DNA of 64,000 bases from Clostridiales bacterium (GCA_024691085.1 JAILNX010000019.1:46382-110381); one strand, 5' to 3'. Numbered from the stretch's first letter, positions 6,739 to 16,373 are shown. Notes: generated from the letters alone by a model not told the origin. A program made the numbers and translations.

Positions 6739-9126
6739 ATGGGCATTTTTCAAGGCATAAAAAAAGGCGCCGACCGCGTATTGGGGCGCGCGATGGAGCT
6801 TATAACCGGAAGCGGTCTCGACCAGGAGCTCCTCACACTTGAGGACGGCGAGATCAAGGACGGCGCGGTCTGCCGCTCGGAGGAGCTTACGGGGCTTATT
6901 AGGGCTGCCGCGGCGGATTCCTTCGTGCTCCTTAAAAACAACGGCGCGCTGCCCTTAAAAACGACCGATACCGTCGCGGTTTTCGGGCGCTGTCAGTACG
7001 ACTGGTTCCACGTCGGCTACGGCTCGGGCGGGGACGTTCACGCGCCTTACCTCGTGAATCTGATCGACGGCCTGAGGAACGCGGGTGCGAAGATATACGA
7101 GCCGCTCGCGGAGGAATACAGGCGTCTGTGCCGGTCTAAGGAGTTCGCCGCGAGGAAGGGCTTCTGGGGGCACTGGCCCCTCTCCCATCCCGAGGTGCAT
7201 ATCCCGAGCGACGTCTGGAACGAGACCGTTTCAAACTGCAGTGACGCCTGCGCCGTCGTCGTTATCGGGCGCGCTTCGGGCGAGGACCGCGACAGCCTGC
7301 CCAAAAAGGGAAGCTATTACCTTACCGACGACGAACGGGAGCTCCTCGATATCGTCACGGAGCACTTCGGCCGCGTCGTCGTGATACTGAATATAGGCAG
7401 CATAATGGATCTGACGTGGCTCGGGGATTACGGCGATAAGATCTCTGCCGCGCTCATCGCCTGGCTCGGCGGCCAGGAGAGCGGGAACGCCGCCGCGGAC
7501 GTCCTGTACGGCGCGGTGAATCCTTCGGGAAGGCTCCCCGACACCGTCGCGAAGGCGCTTTCGGACTATCCCTCGACCGAGGGCTTCGGCGCAAAGAACC
7601 GCACCGTCTACCGCGAGGGCATATACGTCGGCTACCGCCATTTCGAAAAGTTCGCGAAGGACAGGATACTCTTCCCCTTCGGCTTCGGGCTTTCGTACAC
7701 GGACTTCTCGTTCGAGCCTCACGGCTTCGTCCGCACGAAAACCGGCGTTTTCATATCGGTAAAGGTCAAAAACACGGGCAAGGTCCCCGGAAAGACCGCT
7801 GCGCTCATATTCGTTGCCCCGCCGAAGGATGGCCTCGACAAGCCCGCGCGCGTTCTTGTAGGGTTCAAAAAGACGCGTTCTCTCGCGCCGGGCGAGGAGC
7901 AGGTGCTGACCGTCGTCGCGGACAACAGGGCGCTCGCATCATTCTCCGTGGAGGAACACGCGTTCGTGATGGACGCGGGCGAATACGCCTTCGAGGCGGA
8001 GGGCGTGCATCTCGGCGGATTCACACTGACGGAGCGGATCACGGTCGAGTCCGTGCACAGCCTCACCCCGACAAGGGAGGAGCTTAAGGCCCGCATCGAG
8101 GCGGCGATACCCGATGAGCCCCTCGCGCCGGAGAGCGTGGATTTCAGCCTCGCGTCCGTGCTCGAAAACAGGATAACGCTCGACGAGTTCGTCGCGGATC
8201 TCTCAAAGCCCGAGCTCGAGGCGCTCACGCGCGGGCACGGCATGATGAATTCGCCGCTCGGCCCCAAGGGAAACGCCGGCGTTTTCGGCGGCGTGATAAA
8301 GCCGCTTCAGGATCGCGGAGTTCCCGCGGTATCCTGCTGCGACGGCCCCGCGGGGCTCAGAATGGCGGCGTACTGTGCGCTTATCCCCTGCGGGACGGCG
8401 CTCGCCGCGACTTTCGACACCGAGCTCGTAGAGGCGCTCCACACGCTTCTTGCGCACGAGATGGAGTTTCACGGCGCGGACGTGCGTCTTGCCCCCGGCA
8501 TGAACCTGCACAGAAACCCCCTTTGCGGCAGGAACTTCGAGTATTTCTCGGAGGATCCGGTGCTCTCGGGACGCATGGCAGCCGCCTGCGTGCGAGGCGT
8601 AAAGGCGGGCGGAAGAGCCGCCTGCCCCAAGCATTTCGCCTGCAACAACCAGGAGGCGTTCAGAAATCTAAACGATTCCGTCGTGTCCGAAAGGGCGCTC
8701 CGCGAGCTGTATTTGAGGAACTTCGAGATCTGCGTGAAGGAGGGCATGCCCGACCTCATAATGACCTCGTACAACAAGATAAACGGCGTCTATTCCCACT
8801 ATAATTTCGACCTCGTCACGACCGTGCTCCGGGACGAATGGGGCTTCGACGGCGCGGTTATGACCGACTGGTGGATGCAGTACAGAAGGAGTCCCGAGTA
8901 CCCGAAGCTCTTCGGCAGCGCCTACCGCGTCCGCTCGCAGGTCGACCTTCTGATGCCCGGCGCGAGAGGGCACCTCGCAAAGCGCTATTCGTCGGACGGC
9001 ACGCTTTTAAGGACGATCGGAAAGAAGGGCGGCATAACGAAGGCCGAGATCCAGAGGAGCGCGAAGAACGTTCTCAATGTGATAATCAAGCTTAAAAGAG
9101 AAGAGATAGAAAAAACCGAAAACTGA
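6739..9126 (+). CDS. GH3 glycoside hydrolase with permuted domain order
   Basis: 795-aa cytoplasmic beta-glycosidase, probably beta-glucosidase-like, without a signal peptide. Domain order is reversed compared with most GH3 enzymes. The alpha/beta sandwich domain comes first (residues ~50-330, with GRASGEDRD and PFGFGLSYTDF), then an Fn3-like domain (~330-430), then the (beta/alpha)8 barrel (~480-780). The barrel holds KHFACNNQE and the nucleophile aspartate in VMTDWW. The same permutation is known in beta-glucosidases of rumen clostridia. The start is uncertain: AAGGG is only 3 bases from the ATG at 6739, and an ATG at 6793 is an alternative. Substrate cannot be read from sequence. Confidence 0.92.
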   Translation: MGIFQGIKKGADRVLGRAMELITGSGLDQELLTLEDGEIKDGAVCRSEELTGLIRAAAADSFVLLKNNGALPLKTTDTVAVFGRCQYDWFHVGYGSGGDVHAPYLVNLIDGLRNAGAKIYEPLAEEYRRLCRSKEFAARKGFWGHWPLSHPEVHIPSDVWNETVSNCSDACAVVVIGRASGEDRDSLPKKGSYYLTDDERELLDIVTEHFGRVVVILNIGSIMDLTWLGDYGDKISAALIAWLGGQESGNAAADVLYGAVNPSGRLPDTVAKALSDYPSTEGFGAKNRTVYREGIYVGYRHFEKFAKDRILFPFGFGLSYTDFSFEPHGFVRTKTGVFISVKVKNTGKVPGKTAALIFVAPPKDGLDKPARVLVGFKKTRSLAPGEEQVLTVVADNRALASFSVEEHAFVMDAGEYAFEAEGVHLGGFTLTERITVESVHSLTPTREELKARIEAAIPDEPLAPESVDFSLASVLENRITLDEFVADLSKPELEALTRGHGMMNSPLGPKGNAGVFGGVIKPLQDRGVPAVSCCDGPAGLRMAAYCALIPCGTALAATFDTELVEALHTLLAHEMEFHGADVRLAPGMNLHRNPLCGRNFEYFSEDPVLSGRMAAACVRGVKAGGRAACPKHFACNNQEAFRNLNDSVVSERALRELYLRNFEICVKEGMPDLIMTSYNKINGVYSHYNFDLVTTVLRDEWGFDGAVMTDWWMQYRRSPEYPKLFGSAYRVRSQVDLLMPGARGHLAKRYSSDGTLLRTIGKKGGITKAEIQRSAKNVLNVIIKLKREEIEKTEN

Positions 9127-9153
9127 AAACTTAAGAATAAAGAATAAAGAAAA
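9124..9153 (+). repeat. Degenerate 7-bp tandem repeat
   Basis: AACTTAA, GAATAAA, GAATAAA, GAAAAAC follow each other at a 7-base period right after the GH3 stop region. Confidence 0.5.
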
Positions 9154-9177
9154 ACTCAGCTGAAAGCTGAGTTTTTT
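9154..9177. terminator. Bidirectional terminator
   Basis: ACTCAGCT-GAA-AGCTGAGT stem followed by TTTTTT and preceded by AAAA, between the convergent GH3 and methyltransferase genes. Confidence 0.85.
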
Positions 9178-9191
9178 CCATAACTCCCAAC

Positions 9192-10397
9192 TCATTCCGC
9201 GATCTCGGGCACGAAATAATACTCATTAAAGCTCTCGTCGACGAGGTGGACGCACTTTCCGGCCTCCGTCTTTATGCCGTCGCCGAACACGGGATCGAGG
9301 CAGTAGGCGGTCGCCGTGAATATGCCGTCTTCGACGGTTCCCGCCGAGAGCATGAACGGCCTCGCCCCCGCGGGGAGACGCTTGAGCGCAAACGTGACAC
9401 GCCCGTTTTTCTCGGTGATATCGAAGTATTTGTTAAGGTCGGGAAGCTCCCCGGCTTCGACCTTTCCGCGCTCGGTGACGAGGGGGCGGTTCGCGTCGTA
9501 GAGGCGCATCTTAAGGCACCTTTCAAGAAGGCGCTTCTTCGTGACAGCGGACGCGACCGCGCCGGAATCGACTGAGACGAAGCTCCTTCCGAGCTTCGCG
9601 GCGGCAGCTGCGGTGGTGCCGCTTCCCCCGAAGAGGTCGACGACGGTGTCGCCCTCCTCCGAGCAGGAGAGTATGATCCTCTTGAGAAGGGCTTCGGGCT
9701 TCTGGGTGATGAAGCCGGTGCGCTCGGGATCGCGCTGGTTAAGATGCTCCACGTCGTCCCACACGTCGGAGGGATAGACGGGATCGTCCTCGTAATAGCG
9801 GTACTCCCTGCCGCCCGTCCTTATGGAGTAATAGACGCGTCCGGTTTCGTCGACGCACCTTTTCATGTGGTTCCGGCGCTTAGGTCCCCTTGCGGCGCCG
9901 ACCGCGCCGATGTTGAAATAGGAGTCCGGGCTCATGCGGTACATGAGTATCACGTCGTGCTTGTTCGAGAAATTGCGTTTGGACCTGCCGCCGGACTTAT
10001 ACGCCCACACGATCTCGTTAGTGAAGGCGTCCCTGCCGAAGACCTCGTCGAGCATCACACGGCAGTAGGCCGCGACCGCGCAGTCTATATGCAGAAACAG
10101 CGTGCCGTCGGGCGCGAGGAGCTTCTTCGAAAGCTCCGCGGCGGAACGGATGAGGGAAAGATGCTCCTCCCACGGGACGGAGTCGCGGTAGGCGAGCTGC
10201 GTCTTGCCCCTTCTGAACTCGAAAGCGCCGCCGGTGTTGAAGGGCGGATCGAGATAGACGACGCGCGCGGAGCCCGCAAAGCGGGAGACAAGCTCGTCCC
10301 AAACGTCTCTGAAATCGGCGTGAATGACGGTGCCCTCGCCGCCGATCAGGTGAAGCTCGCCCGTGACGGGAACGGGCGTGAAGGTCAGCTTTGACAT
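9192..10397 (-). CDS. Orphan DNA methyltransferase, beta-class amino-methyltransferase
   Basis: 401 aa. Catalytic motif IV DPPFNTGGAFEF comes before the AdoMet motif FGGSGTT, the order of beta-class N6-adenine/N4-cytosine methyltransferases. The region between them (~100-220) would carry target recognition. No restriction endonuclease gene lies beside it, so a regulatory or housekeeping role is as likely as restriction-modification. The start ATG has AGAGGAAG upstream and lies inside the end of the DUF368 gene (13-base overlap), so the two are translationally coupled. The target sequence cannot be predicted here. Confidence 0.9.
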   Translation of the reverse strand: MSKLTFTPVPVTGELHLIGGEGTVIHADFRDVWDELVSRFAGSARVVYLDPPFNTGGAFEFRRGKTQLAYRDSVPWEEHLSLIRSAAELSKKLLAPDGTLFLHIDCAVAAYCRVMLDEVFGRDAFTNEIVWAYKSGGRSKRNFSNKHDVILMYRMSPDSYFNIGAVGAARGPKRRNHMKRCVDETGRVYYSIRTGGREYRYYEDDPVYPSDVWDDVEHLNQRDPERTGFITQKPEALLKRIILSCSEEGDTVVDLFGGSGTTAAAAAKLGRSFVSVDSGAVASAVTKKRLLERCLKMRLYDANRPLVTERGKVEAGELPDLNKYFDITEKNGRVTFALKRLPAGARPFMLSAGTVEDGIFTATAYCLDPVFGDGIKTEAGKCVHLVDESFNEYYFVPEIAE

Positions 10398-11323
10398 GTT
10401 TCTTCCTCTTCCGTTTCCTTATAGCGCATGAACTTTTCGGTGGAAAGGCTCAAACCCGCGCCGACCGCGATGAGTACGACGCAGAGCACGGGCTTCCACC
10501 ATTTGAATACGAACGTCGGGTCGGCGGAAAGTGCGAAGATCTCCTGCACCACGCAGCCGATGGTCGTCGCGATGACTATGCCGAATATGAGGTAATACGC
10601 CGGGCCGTGGAACCTGTCGATGACCTTTTTGACGAGGAGCAGCACGGGGACGGCAATGATTATGAAGCCCAGAGCGCCCCAGAGCATCAGCGGCAGACCG
10701 TTCGTTATATTCGAGAAGGCCGTGCCGAAGGTCTCCCCCGCCTTTAAAGACGCGATGAAGAGCTTGACCGGGTTCGTGAAGACGTGCATGAAGTTCTCGT
10801 ACACGCCGAGATTCAACAGTATGAACGAGATGGAGATGCCGGGAAGCAGCACGCCGCTCATGATTATCGCGCCCGATATCACCGCGAGGAGGGGCGTGAT
10901 CTCCCTCGGTGCGCCGGCGTTCGTGATAAGGCCGAGGGTTATGAGCCCGCCGGCAATTATGAAGCCGACGACCGACCAGACGGGATAGCTCTTTTTGAAG
11001 CCCTTCTCGTTGCACTCGCGTAAGAGCGACGGCATGGAGCCGAGGACGAGCCCGACGAACACAGCTATGACGTAGGTTCGGCAGCTTGCGAAGAGCCTGT
11101 CGATGAGGAACAGGAATATGACGAACCCGAGCGCGCCGCCGAGCGCGAGCGGCAGAAGGAACTTAAAGTTCTTCTTGGGCGCCTTGAAGAAGCCCGCGAA
11201 CGCGTCGATGGTCGGCTTGTAAAGCCCCATCGAGACCGCGAGTATGCCGCCCGAAAAGCCGGGGATTATCGCGCCTATGCCGATGACGATGCCTGCGATG
11301 AATCTTTTGAAGAACGAATCCAT
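10385..11323 (-). CDS. DUF368 membrane protein, PopT-type undecaprenyl phosphate translocase
   Basis: 312-aa polytopic membrane protein with about eight helices and two similar halves: IGIGAIIPGFSGG near the N-terminus and GAIIMSGVLLPGIS near residue 155, the duplicated signature of DUF368. The family has been linked to recycling of undecaprenyl phosphate across the membrane for wall polymer synthesis (PopT). GGGAGAT precedes the ATG. It is first in a two-gene unit with the overlapping methyltransferase. Confidence 0.88.
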   Translation of the reverse strand: MDSFFKRFIAGIVIGIGAIIPGFSGGILAVSMGLYKPTIDAFAGFFKAPKKNFKFLLPLALGGALGFVIFLFLIDRLFASCRTYVIAVFVGLVLGSMPSLLRECNEKGFKKSYPVWSVVGFIIAGGLITLGLITNAGAPREITPLLAVISGAIIMSGVLLPGISISFILLNLGVYENFMHVFTNPVKLFIASLKAGETFGTAFSNITNGLPLMLWGALGFIIIAVPVLLLVKKVIDRFHGPAYYLIFGIVIATTIGCVVQEIFALSADPTFVFKWWKPVLCVVLIAVGAGLSLSTEKFMRYKETEEEETCQS

Positions 11324-11394
11324 AGTATCTCCCGTAGAAAGATGTGTCGATTTCGCCTGAGCGCCCCGTCCGGGCGCATGATTTTCCTTTTATT

Positions 11395-11423
11395 ATAATA
11401 CACTTTCGTTCCGCGGTTGTCAA
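11395..11423 (-). promoter_or_regulatory. Promoter of the DUF368-methyltransferase operon
   Basis: TTGACA (11418-11423), 17 bases, TATTAT (11395-11400). Confidence 0.7.
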
Positions 11424-11500
11424 TAACCGCCTCGCGTGTGATGCAAAAACTCCCGAAATATGTTATAATGACAAGACACGCAAAAGGAGTCCGACTTAAT

Positions 11501-12772
11501 ATGAAAAAAACGCCCGGCGAGATTCTCGCGTCATACGTTCCGGAGCTCCCCGATCCATTCTGCGCGAAGCTGTTCCGCCTGATCCTTCGGTGCGACGCAT
11601 TCGGAAAAAGGGCGAAGTTCGTCTATAATTTCGATAAGAAGGCCATGAAGGGGCGGCAGGTCCTGATACTTGCCGACCACGCCTCGACCGACAGCTACAT
11701 CTGGGCGGTGCTCGGGTATCCGTTCGTCGAGCCCAACGTGGTCATGGGGTATCAGAACATACTTCAGAAGGGCATTTTCCGCCTTCTATTAAAGGTCGGC
11801 GTGATACCGAAAAAGCTGTTCATTCCCGATGTTTCGACCGTCCGCTCGATTTTGAGGCTCAAAAAGCAGGGCGCGTCGTTCCTGCTGTTCCCCGAGGGCA
11901 TACAGTCGATGGACGGCTCGACCATGCCGACGAACCCCGCGACGATGCAGCTGGTGAAGAAGCTCGGGCTCGACGTGGTTCTGGTCACGAGCTTCGGCGC
12001 GTATCTCAACCGTCCGCGATTCGATTCCTCCTACCGTCACGGGCCGATGGAGTATCGTTTCGATATCCTTTTTACAAAGGAAGACCTTGAGAAAATGACC
12101 GCGGACGAGCTTTACGAAAGCTATCTTGCTCGCTTTAGATACAACGATTTTCTTGAAAACTCGCGGCGCGGATGCGTCTATAAGGGCAGGCACAAGAACG
12201 CTTACGGGCTCGACAGGATACTGTTCGTCTGCCCGAAGTGCGGAAAGGAGTTTTCGCTTTCGGTCGGGGACGACTCCGTCGTCTGCGCCTGCGGGAGCAG
12301 GGTGCGCGTCGGCGGGGATTACGCGCTTCATCCGTCCGAACCCGGTTTCCCGTTCAAAAGGATCGACGAATGGTTCCGTTACGAAAGGGAGCTTATCCGC
12401 TGCGAGGTATCGAAGGACGGCTTTTCGTTCAGCTATCCCGCGGAGTACTTAACGCTCGACTACGAAGTTTTGGGGAACGACCGGTGCGTGAAGCTCGGCG
12501 AGGGCACGGTCACGATAGACCGCGGGAGCTTCCGCTACGACGGAACGAAGAACGGCGAGACCGTTTCGATATCCGTTCCGATATCCGAAATGCCCTCCGC
12601 CCCGTTCGTTTCGGGAAGGGCGAACGAGTTCTTCTGGGGCGAGGAATACTATAGGTTCGTGCCGAAGGAGGAAAAGAAGCTTTCGGTAAAGATACTCCTC
12701 ATCGTCGAGGAGCTTCACAAGCTGACCGATCCCGTGTGGAAAGAATACTCGGACGACGTTTATTCCCGCTGA
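11501..12772 (+). CDS. PlsC-like acyltransferase with zinc-ribbon and C-terminal domain
   Basis: 423 aa, starting at the ATG that follows AAAGGAGT; in-frame codons further upstream have no ribosome site. Residues ~50-240 form a glycerolphosphate-acyltransferase-like domain with FPEGIQSMDG as the substrate-binding motif. The catalytic block reads DHASTDSY, an HX3D spacing instead of the usual HX4D. A four-cysteine zinc ribbon (CPKCGKEF and CACGSRV) at ~245-270 leads into a beta-rich tail of unknown role. It may acylate lysophospholipid or another small acceptor, but the altered motif leaves this open. A TATAAT at 11464 is the likely -10. Confidence 0.75.
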   Translation: MKKTPGEILASYVPELPDPFCAKLFRLILRCDAFGKRAKFVYNFDKKAMKGRQVLILADHASTDSYIWAVLGYPFVEPNVVMGYQNILQKGIFRLLLKVGVIPKKLFIPDVSTVRSILRLKKQGASFLLFPEGIQSMDGSTMPTNPATMQLVKKLGLDVVLVTSFGAYLNRPRFDSSYRHGPMEYRFDILFTKEDLEKMTADELYESYLARFRYNDFLENSRRGCVYKGRHKNAYGLDRILFVCPKCGKEFSLSVGDDSVVCACGSRVRVGGDYALHPSEPGFPFKRIDEWFRYERELIRCEVSKDGFSFSYPAEYLTLDYEVLGNDRCVKLGEGTVTIDRGSFRYDGTKNGETVSISVPISEMPSAPFVSGRANEFFWGEEYYRFVPKEEKKLSVKILLIVEELHKLTDPVWKEYSDDVYSR

Positions 12773-12779
12773 TTTCCTC

Positions 12780-12808
12780 TTTTCACGCGATCGTTTCGGG
12801 TGTATAAT
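12780..12808 (+). promoter_or_regulatory. Probable promoter of the CotH/LTD lipoprotein
   Basis: TTTTCA (12780-12785), 17 bases, TATAAT (12803-12808). Confidence 0.5.
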
Positions 12809-12871
12809 TATTTGTCGAAAAAAGCCGTTCGGCTGAATACCCACAGAATACTCAACGAGGTCTTTTATATT

Positions 12872-15800
12872 ATGAAGAAGCCTATTATCAATACGATATC
12901 CTTCCTGCTTGCCGCGCTCTTTGTTTTTTCCGCGGCGGGCTGCGAGATCTTCAGCGGAGAGGTCGGCCCGGCGAATACTGCCCAGGCGGTAGTTATCAAC
13001 GAGGTCGTCTCCGCGAACAAGCTCTGCCGCGTCGATCCCGTCCTCGGGAGCGTCGACTGGGTCGAGCTCAAGAACACGGGCAAGTCCGAGGCGGACGTCT
13101 CGGGCTGGAAGCTGGGCGACAGTCCCTCCTTCTCCCGCGCGATAACGTTCCCCGAGGGGACGAAGCTCGCCCCCGGCGGGTTCCTCGCCGTCTACTGCAT
13201 ACCCGATCTCTCCCCCACCGCTCCCGCCGCGGAGGGCAAGCTCGTCGCGCCCTTCGGCATTTCGAGGGCGGGCGAAAAGCTCTATCTCGCGTCGAAGGAC
13301 AATAAGACCTCTTTAGTCGACGTTCCCTATCTCACGACCGACGTATCTTACGCGCGCCGCCCCGACGGCACTTACGGCTATTCGGGAACTCCGACCTTCG
13401 GCGCGGAGAACACTAACGTGAAGGACGACCTCGAGAGCGCGTCGTTCGTTGAGATCCCCGCGGACGAGCTTCTGATTACCGAGCTCGTGACCGGAAGCGC
13501 GGGCTGGGTAGAGATACATAATATTACGCAAGGCGACGTGGACCTTTCGTGCTACTCCCTCTCCGACCGCGAGGACGATCCCGCGAAGTGGGTGTTCCCC
13601 GAGGTGATCCTCCCCGCCGGCGGCTATATCGCCGTAGAGCTGAACGCGCTCGATCCCGATGCGCCGCTCGCCGCGAGCTTCAAGGTGAGCCATGCCGAGA
13701 GCGCGATCTATCTTTTCAACGTCCATAAGGAGCTTGCCGACTCGATGAAGGTCGATCCCAATATGCCCGACGGCGTTTCGGCGGTCAAGTCGGAAGGCGT
13801 GGTCGCGTACACCTCGCATATTACGAAGGGCGCGGAGAACTCTGAAGACACCTTCCCCGAGATAAAGTGGACCCAAATGGAGGTCCCCGGTCCCGACGCG
13901 AAGCTCGTTTTAAACGAGGTCTGCCCCGACAACAAGTACGGCACCGCGGACGTTTACGGCGACCGCAGCGATTGGGTGGAGCTTCTGAACGTAACGGATA
14001 TTCCCATTGACTTAAGCAATTACTATATCTCGGACGATCCCAACGATCTTACGAAATACCGTCTGCCGAAGGTCTCGCTCATGCCCCACGCCTACGTCGT
14101 GATATTCCTTTCCGGCCGCGAGGGCACGGACGCGGAGATCCACGCCCCGTTCAAGCTCTCAAGTGAGGACGGCGGCATATTCCTTGCGACGCTCGACGGC
14201 ATGCTGTATGATTTCCTGCCGATCCCCGAGGGGCTTCTGCCCAACGCAAGCGTCGGCCGCGACGGATCGTGGAACGTAAAGTACTACTCCGCGCCGACTC
14301 CGGGGGCGCCGAACAGCACGTTCTCGTTCGGCGACGTCTCCGCGATGGCGCCCTTCGATCCCAACTCAGTCTATATCAGCGAGGTGCTCGCGGTCTCCGC
14401 GCCGAGAACGGGCGGGAACGACTGGATCGAGCTCGTCAACTGCTCGCAGAACCGCATAGACCTTACGGGTTGGAGCCTGACCGACGATTTTTCAGAGCCG
14501 AAGAAGTTCGCGCTCGACGGGCTTTCGATCTCGGCGGGCGGCTATCTCGTCATCAACTGCGACAAGGATTCGAAGAGTTCATCCTTCGCGCATTTTTCCA
14601 TATCTAACGGCGGCGAAACGCTCTTCCTTTTAGACCCCAACGGCCGCATAATGGATCTGTTTCAGACGGGCATGACGACGCTCGGCGTTACGAGCGGGCG
14701 CGCCGACCGCACGCAGACGGGAGAGCGCTGTTTTTTTACGACTGCCACGAAGGGCAGGGCTAACGGGACGCCTCTTTCGGGCATCGTAAGGGAGCCCGTT
14801 TTCTCAAAGAGCGGCCTTTATTCGTCGGGCGGCGAGACGGTCTCGATCACGACGGCGACCGCGGGCGCCGAGATCCGCTATACGCTCGACGGCTCTACCC
14901 CGACCAGGAGCTCGCACCTCTATACAGGCCCCATCGCCCTTAGCGGAAATACCGTCATAAAGGCGCGCGCGTTCATGGATGGGCTCGTCAACAGCCCCGT
15001 CGCCACGCACACCTATATCGTGGGCGAGAGCTATTCCCTGCCCGTCGTAAGCATATCGCTCCCGCGATCCGACTACGACGTGATGTACACCGCCGAGATA
15101 AACGAGCGCGGAGGCGTTAAACACGGCCCGCAGGTGGGCTGCTTCATGGAGTATTACGTTGACGGCAGGCTCGCCGTCTCGTCGGGAGCGGGCGTCCGCG
15201 TAAGCGGCGCTTCGACCTCCGTATATCCCCAGAAGTCCCTATGCCTCTATTTCCGCGCGGGCTACGGCAGATCCAGCCTCGACTTTCCGCTGTTCGACGG
15301 GTGTGAAGTGACGAGCTTCCGTTCGATCGTCCTTCGAAACTCCGGCCAGGACGCGCACGCGGGGCGCATAAGGGACGCGTTCATAAGCGAGATCTGCATG
15401 GGCATGGACTTAGACGTCGCATACTCGCGCCCGGTCATCGTCTTCGTGAACGGCAACTACCGCGGCATTTACGACATGAAGGAGAACCTCAACGAGGACT
15501 TCGTCGCCGCGCACTATTCCGTCCCGCGGAGCAGCGTGAACATAATAAAAAGGAACGGCAAGGCGCTCGCAGGCACGAATACCGACTGGTACTCCCTCCG
15601 CGCCTTCTGCAGGAGCTACGATTTCTCGAAGGATTCCAATTACGAAAAGCTCGCCTCGATGGTAGACGTGGTCTCCATCATGGATTACCTGATCGCAAGG
15701 ACTTACTTCTACGATTCGGATATGTTCAATCAGAAGTACTGGCGCACGACCGAGGGCACTATGAAATGGCGCGCGGTGCTTTACGACTCGGACTACGCCC

Positions 15801-16225
15801 TTTACGGCAACAACCCGGGCGGCAGCGTGCTGTCCTCCTACTTCAATCCCGCGGGCGTCGCCGCCGCGCACGGCTCCATAACCAATATGGACATATTCTG
15901 CGCCGTCAATCAGAACAAGGCGTGGCGCGACGAGTTCATAACAAGATACATCTATTACGTGAAATACGTCTTCAACGCCGAGCACGCCCAGAGCGTATTC
16001 GACGCGCTCGCCGCCCAATACCGCCCCGAGATGCCGAGGCATATCGCAAGGTGGAACACGCCGAAGAGCATGAGCTCCTGGGAGCACGAGATCGCGGCGC
16101 TTAGGAACTGCCTCGGAAACCGCCCCAAGTCCGCCCTCCGCATACTCAAAAGCTACTACGGCCTTACCGACTCCCAGTTCGCCGAGTACGAAAGGAAAGC
16201 GGACGAGATGAGGAACGGAAACTGA
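12872..16225 (+). CDS. Giant lipoprotein: four lamin-tail domains, CHB_HEX-type domain and CotH kinase domain
   Basis: 1117 aa. The ATG begins a signal peptide ending in lipobox SAAGC. Four lamin-tail domains follow, each opening with an INEV/ITELV/LNEV/ISEV-type strand and a WVELxN turn (about residues 35-170, 200-320, 345-480 and 490-600). Next is a chitobiase C-terminal-like module (~625-710, IRYTLDGSTPT). The last 400 residues are a CotH domain, with NGNYRGIYDMKEN and WRAVLYDSDYALYG. CotH proteins are secreted protein kinases, first known from spore coats. Surface anchoring suggests modification or binding of extracellular partners. It is monocistronic with its own promoter and terminator. 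Confidence 0.9.
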   Translation: MKKPIINTISFLLAALFVFSAAGCEIFSGEVGPANTAQAVVINEVVSANKLCRVDPVLGSVDWVELKNTGKSEADVSGWKLGDSPSFSRAITFPEGTKLAPGGFLAVYCIPDLSPTAPAAEGKLVAPFGISRAGEKLYLASKDNKTSLVDVPYLTTDVSYARRPDGTYGYSGTPTFGAENTNVKDDLESASFVEIPADELLITELVTGSAGWVEIHNITQGDVDLSCYSLSDREDDPAKWVFPEVILPAGGYIAVELNALDPDAPLAASFKVSHAESAIYLFNVHKELADSMKVDPNMPDGVSAVKSEGVVAYTSHITKGAENSEDTFPEIKWTQMEVPGPDAKLVLNEVCPDNKYGTADVYGDRSDWVELLNVTDIPIDLSNYYISDDPNDLTKYRLPKVSLMPHAYVVIFLSGREGTDAEIHAPFKLSSEDGGIFLATLDGMLYDFLPIPEGLLPNASVGRDGSWNVKYYSAPTPGAPNSTFSFGDVSAMAPFDPNSVYISEVLAVSAPRTGGNDWIELVNCSQNRIDLTGWSLTDDFSEPKKFALDGLSISAGGYLVINCDKDSKSSSFAHFSISNGGETLFLLDPNGRIMDLFQTGMTTLGVTSGRADRTQTGERCFFTTATKGRANGTPLSGIVREPVFSKSGLYSSGGETVSITTATAGAEIRYTLDGSTPTRSSHLYTGPIALSGNTVIKARAFMDGLVNSPVATHTYIVGESYSLPVVSISLPRSDYDVMYTAEINERGGVKHGPQVGCFMEYYVDGRLAVSSGAGVRVSGASTSVYPQKSLCLYFRAGYGRSSLDFPLFDGCEVTSFRSIVLRNSGQDAHAGRIRDAFISEICMGMDLDVAYSRPVIVFVNGNYRGIYDMKENLNEDFVAAHYSVPRSSVNIIKRNGKALAGTNTDWYSLRAFCRSYDFSKDSNYEKLASMVDVVSIMDYLIARTYFYDSDMFNQKYWRTTEGTMKWRAVLYDSDYALYGNNPGGSVLSSYFNPAGVAAAHGSITNMDIFCAVNQNKAWRDEFITRYIYYVKYVFNAEHAQSVFDALAAQYRPEMPRHIARWNTPKSMSSWEHEIAALRNCLGNRPKSALRILKSYYGLTDSQFAEYERKADEMRNGN

Positions 16226-16245
16226 TATACATTGCTACCGTTTCA

Positions 16246-16270
16246 GGAAAGCTGATGCTTTCCTTTTTTT
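16246..16270 (+). terminator. Terminator after the CotH/LTD gene
   Basis: GGAAAGC-TGAT-GCTTTCC followed by seven T. Confidence 0.85.
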
Positions 16271-16344
16271 ATGCCCGTAATTTGATCGCAAGGAAGGTTT
16301 TTGATACAAAATAAAAAATATTATAGATTTTTTGTAAAATATAC

Positions 16345-16373
16345 TTGACAGCAATGATATGATGATGTATAAT
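16345..16373 (+). promoter_or_regulatory. Promoter of the membrane protein/HTH pair
   Basis: Full-consensus TTGACA (16345-16350), 17 bases, TATAAT (16368-16373). Such strength suggests repression by the encoded HTH protein. Confidence 0.85.
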
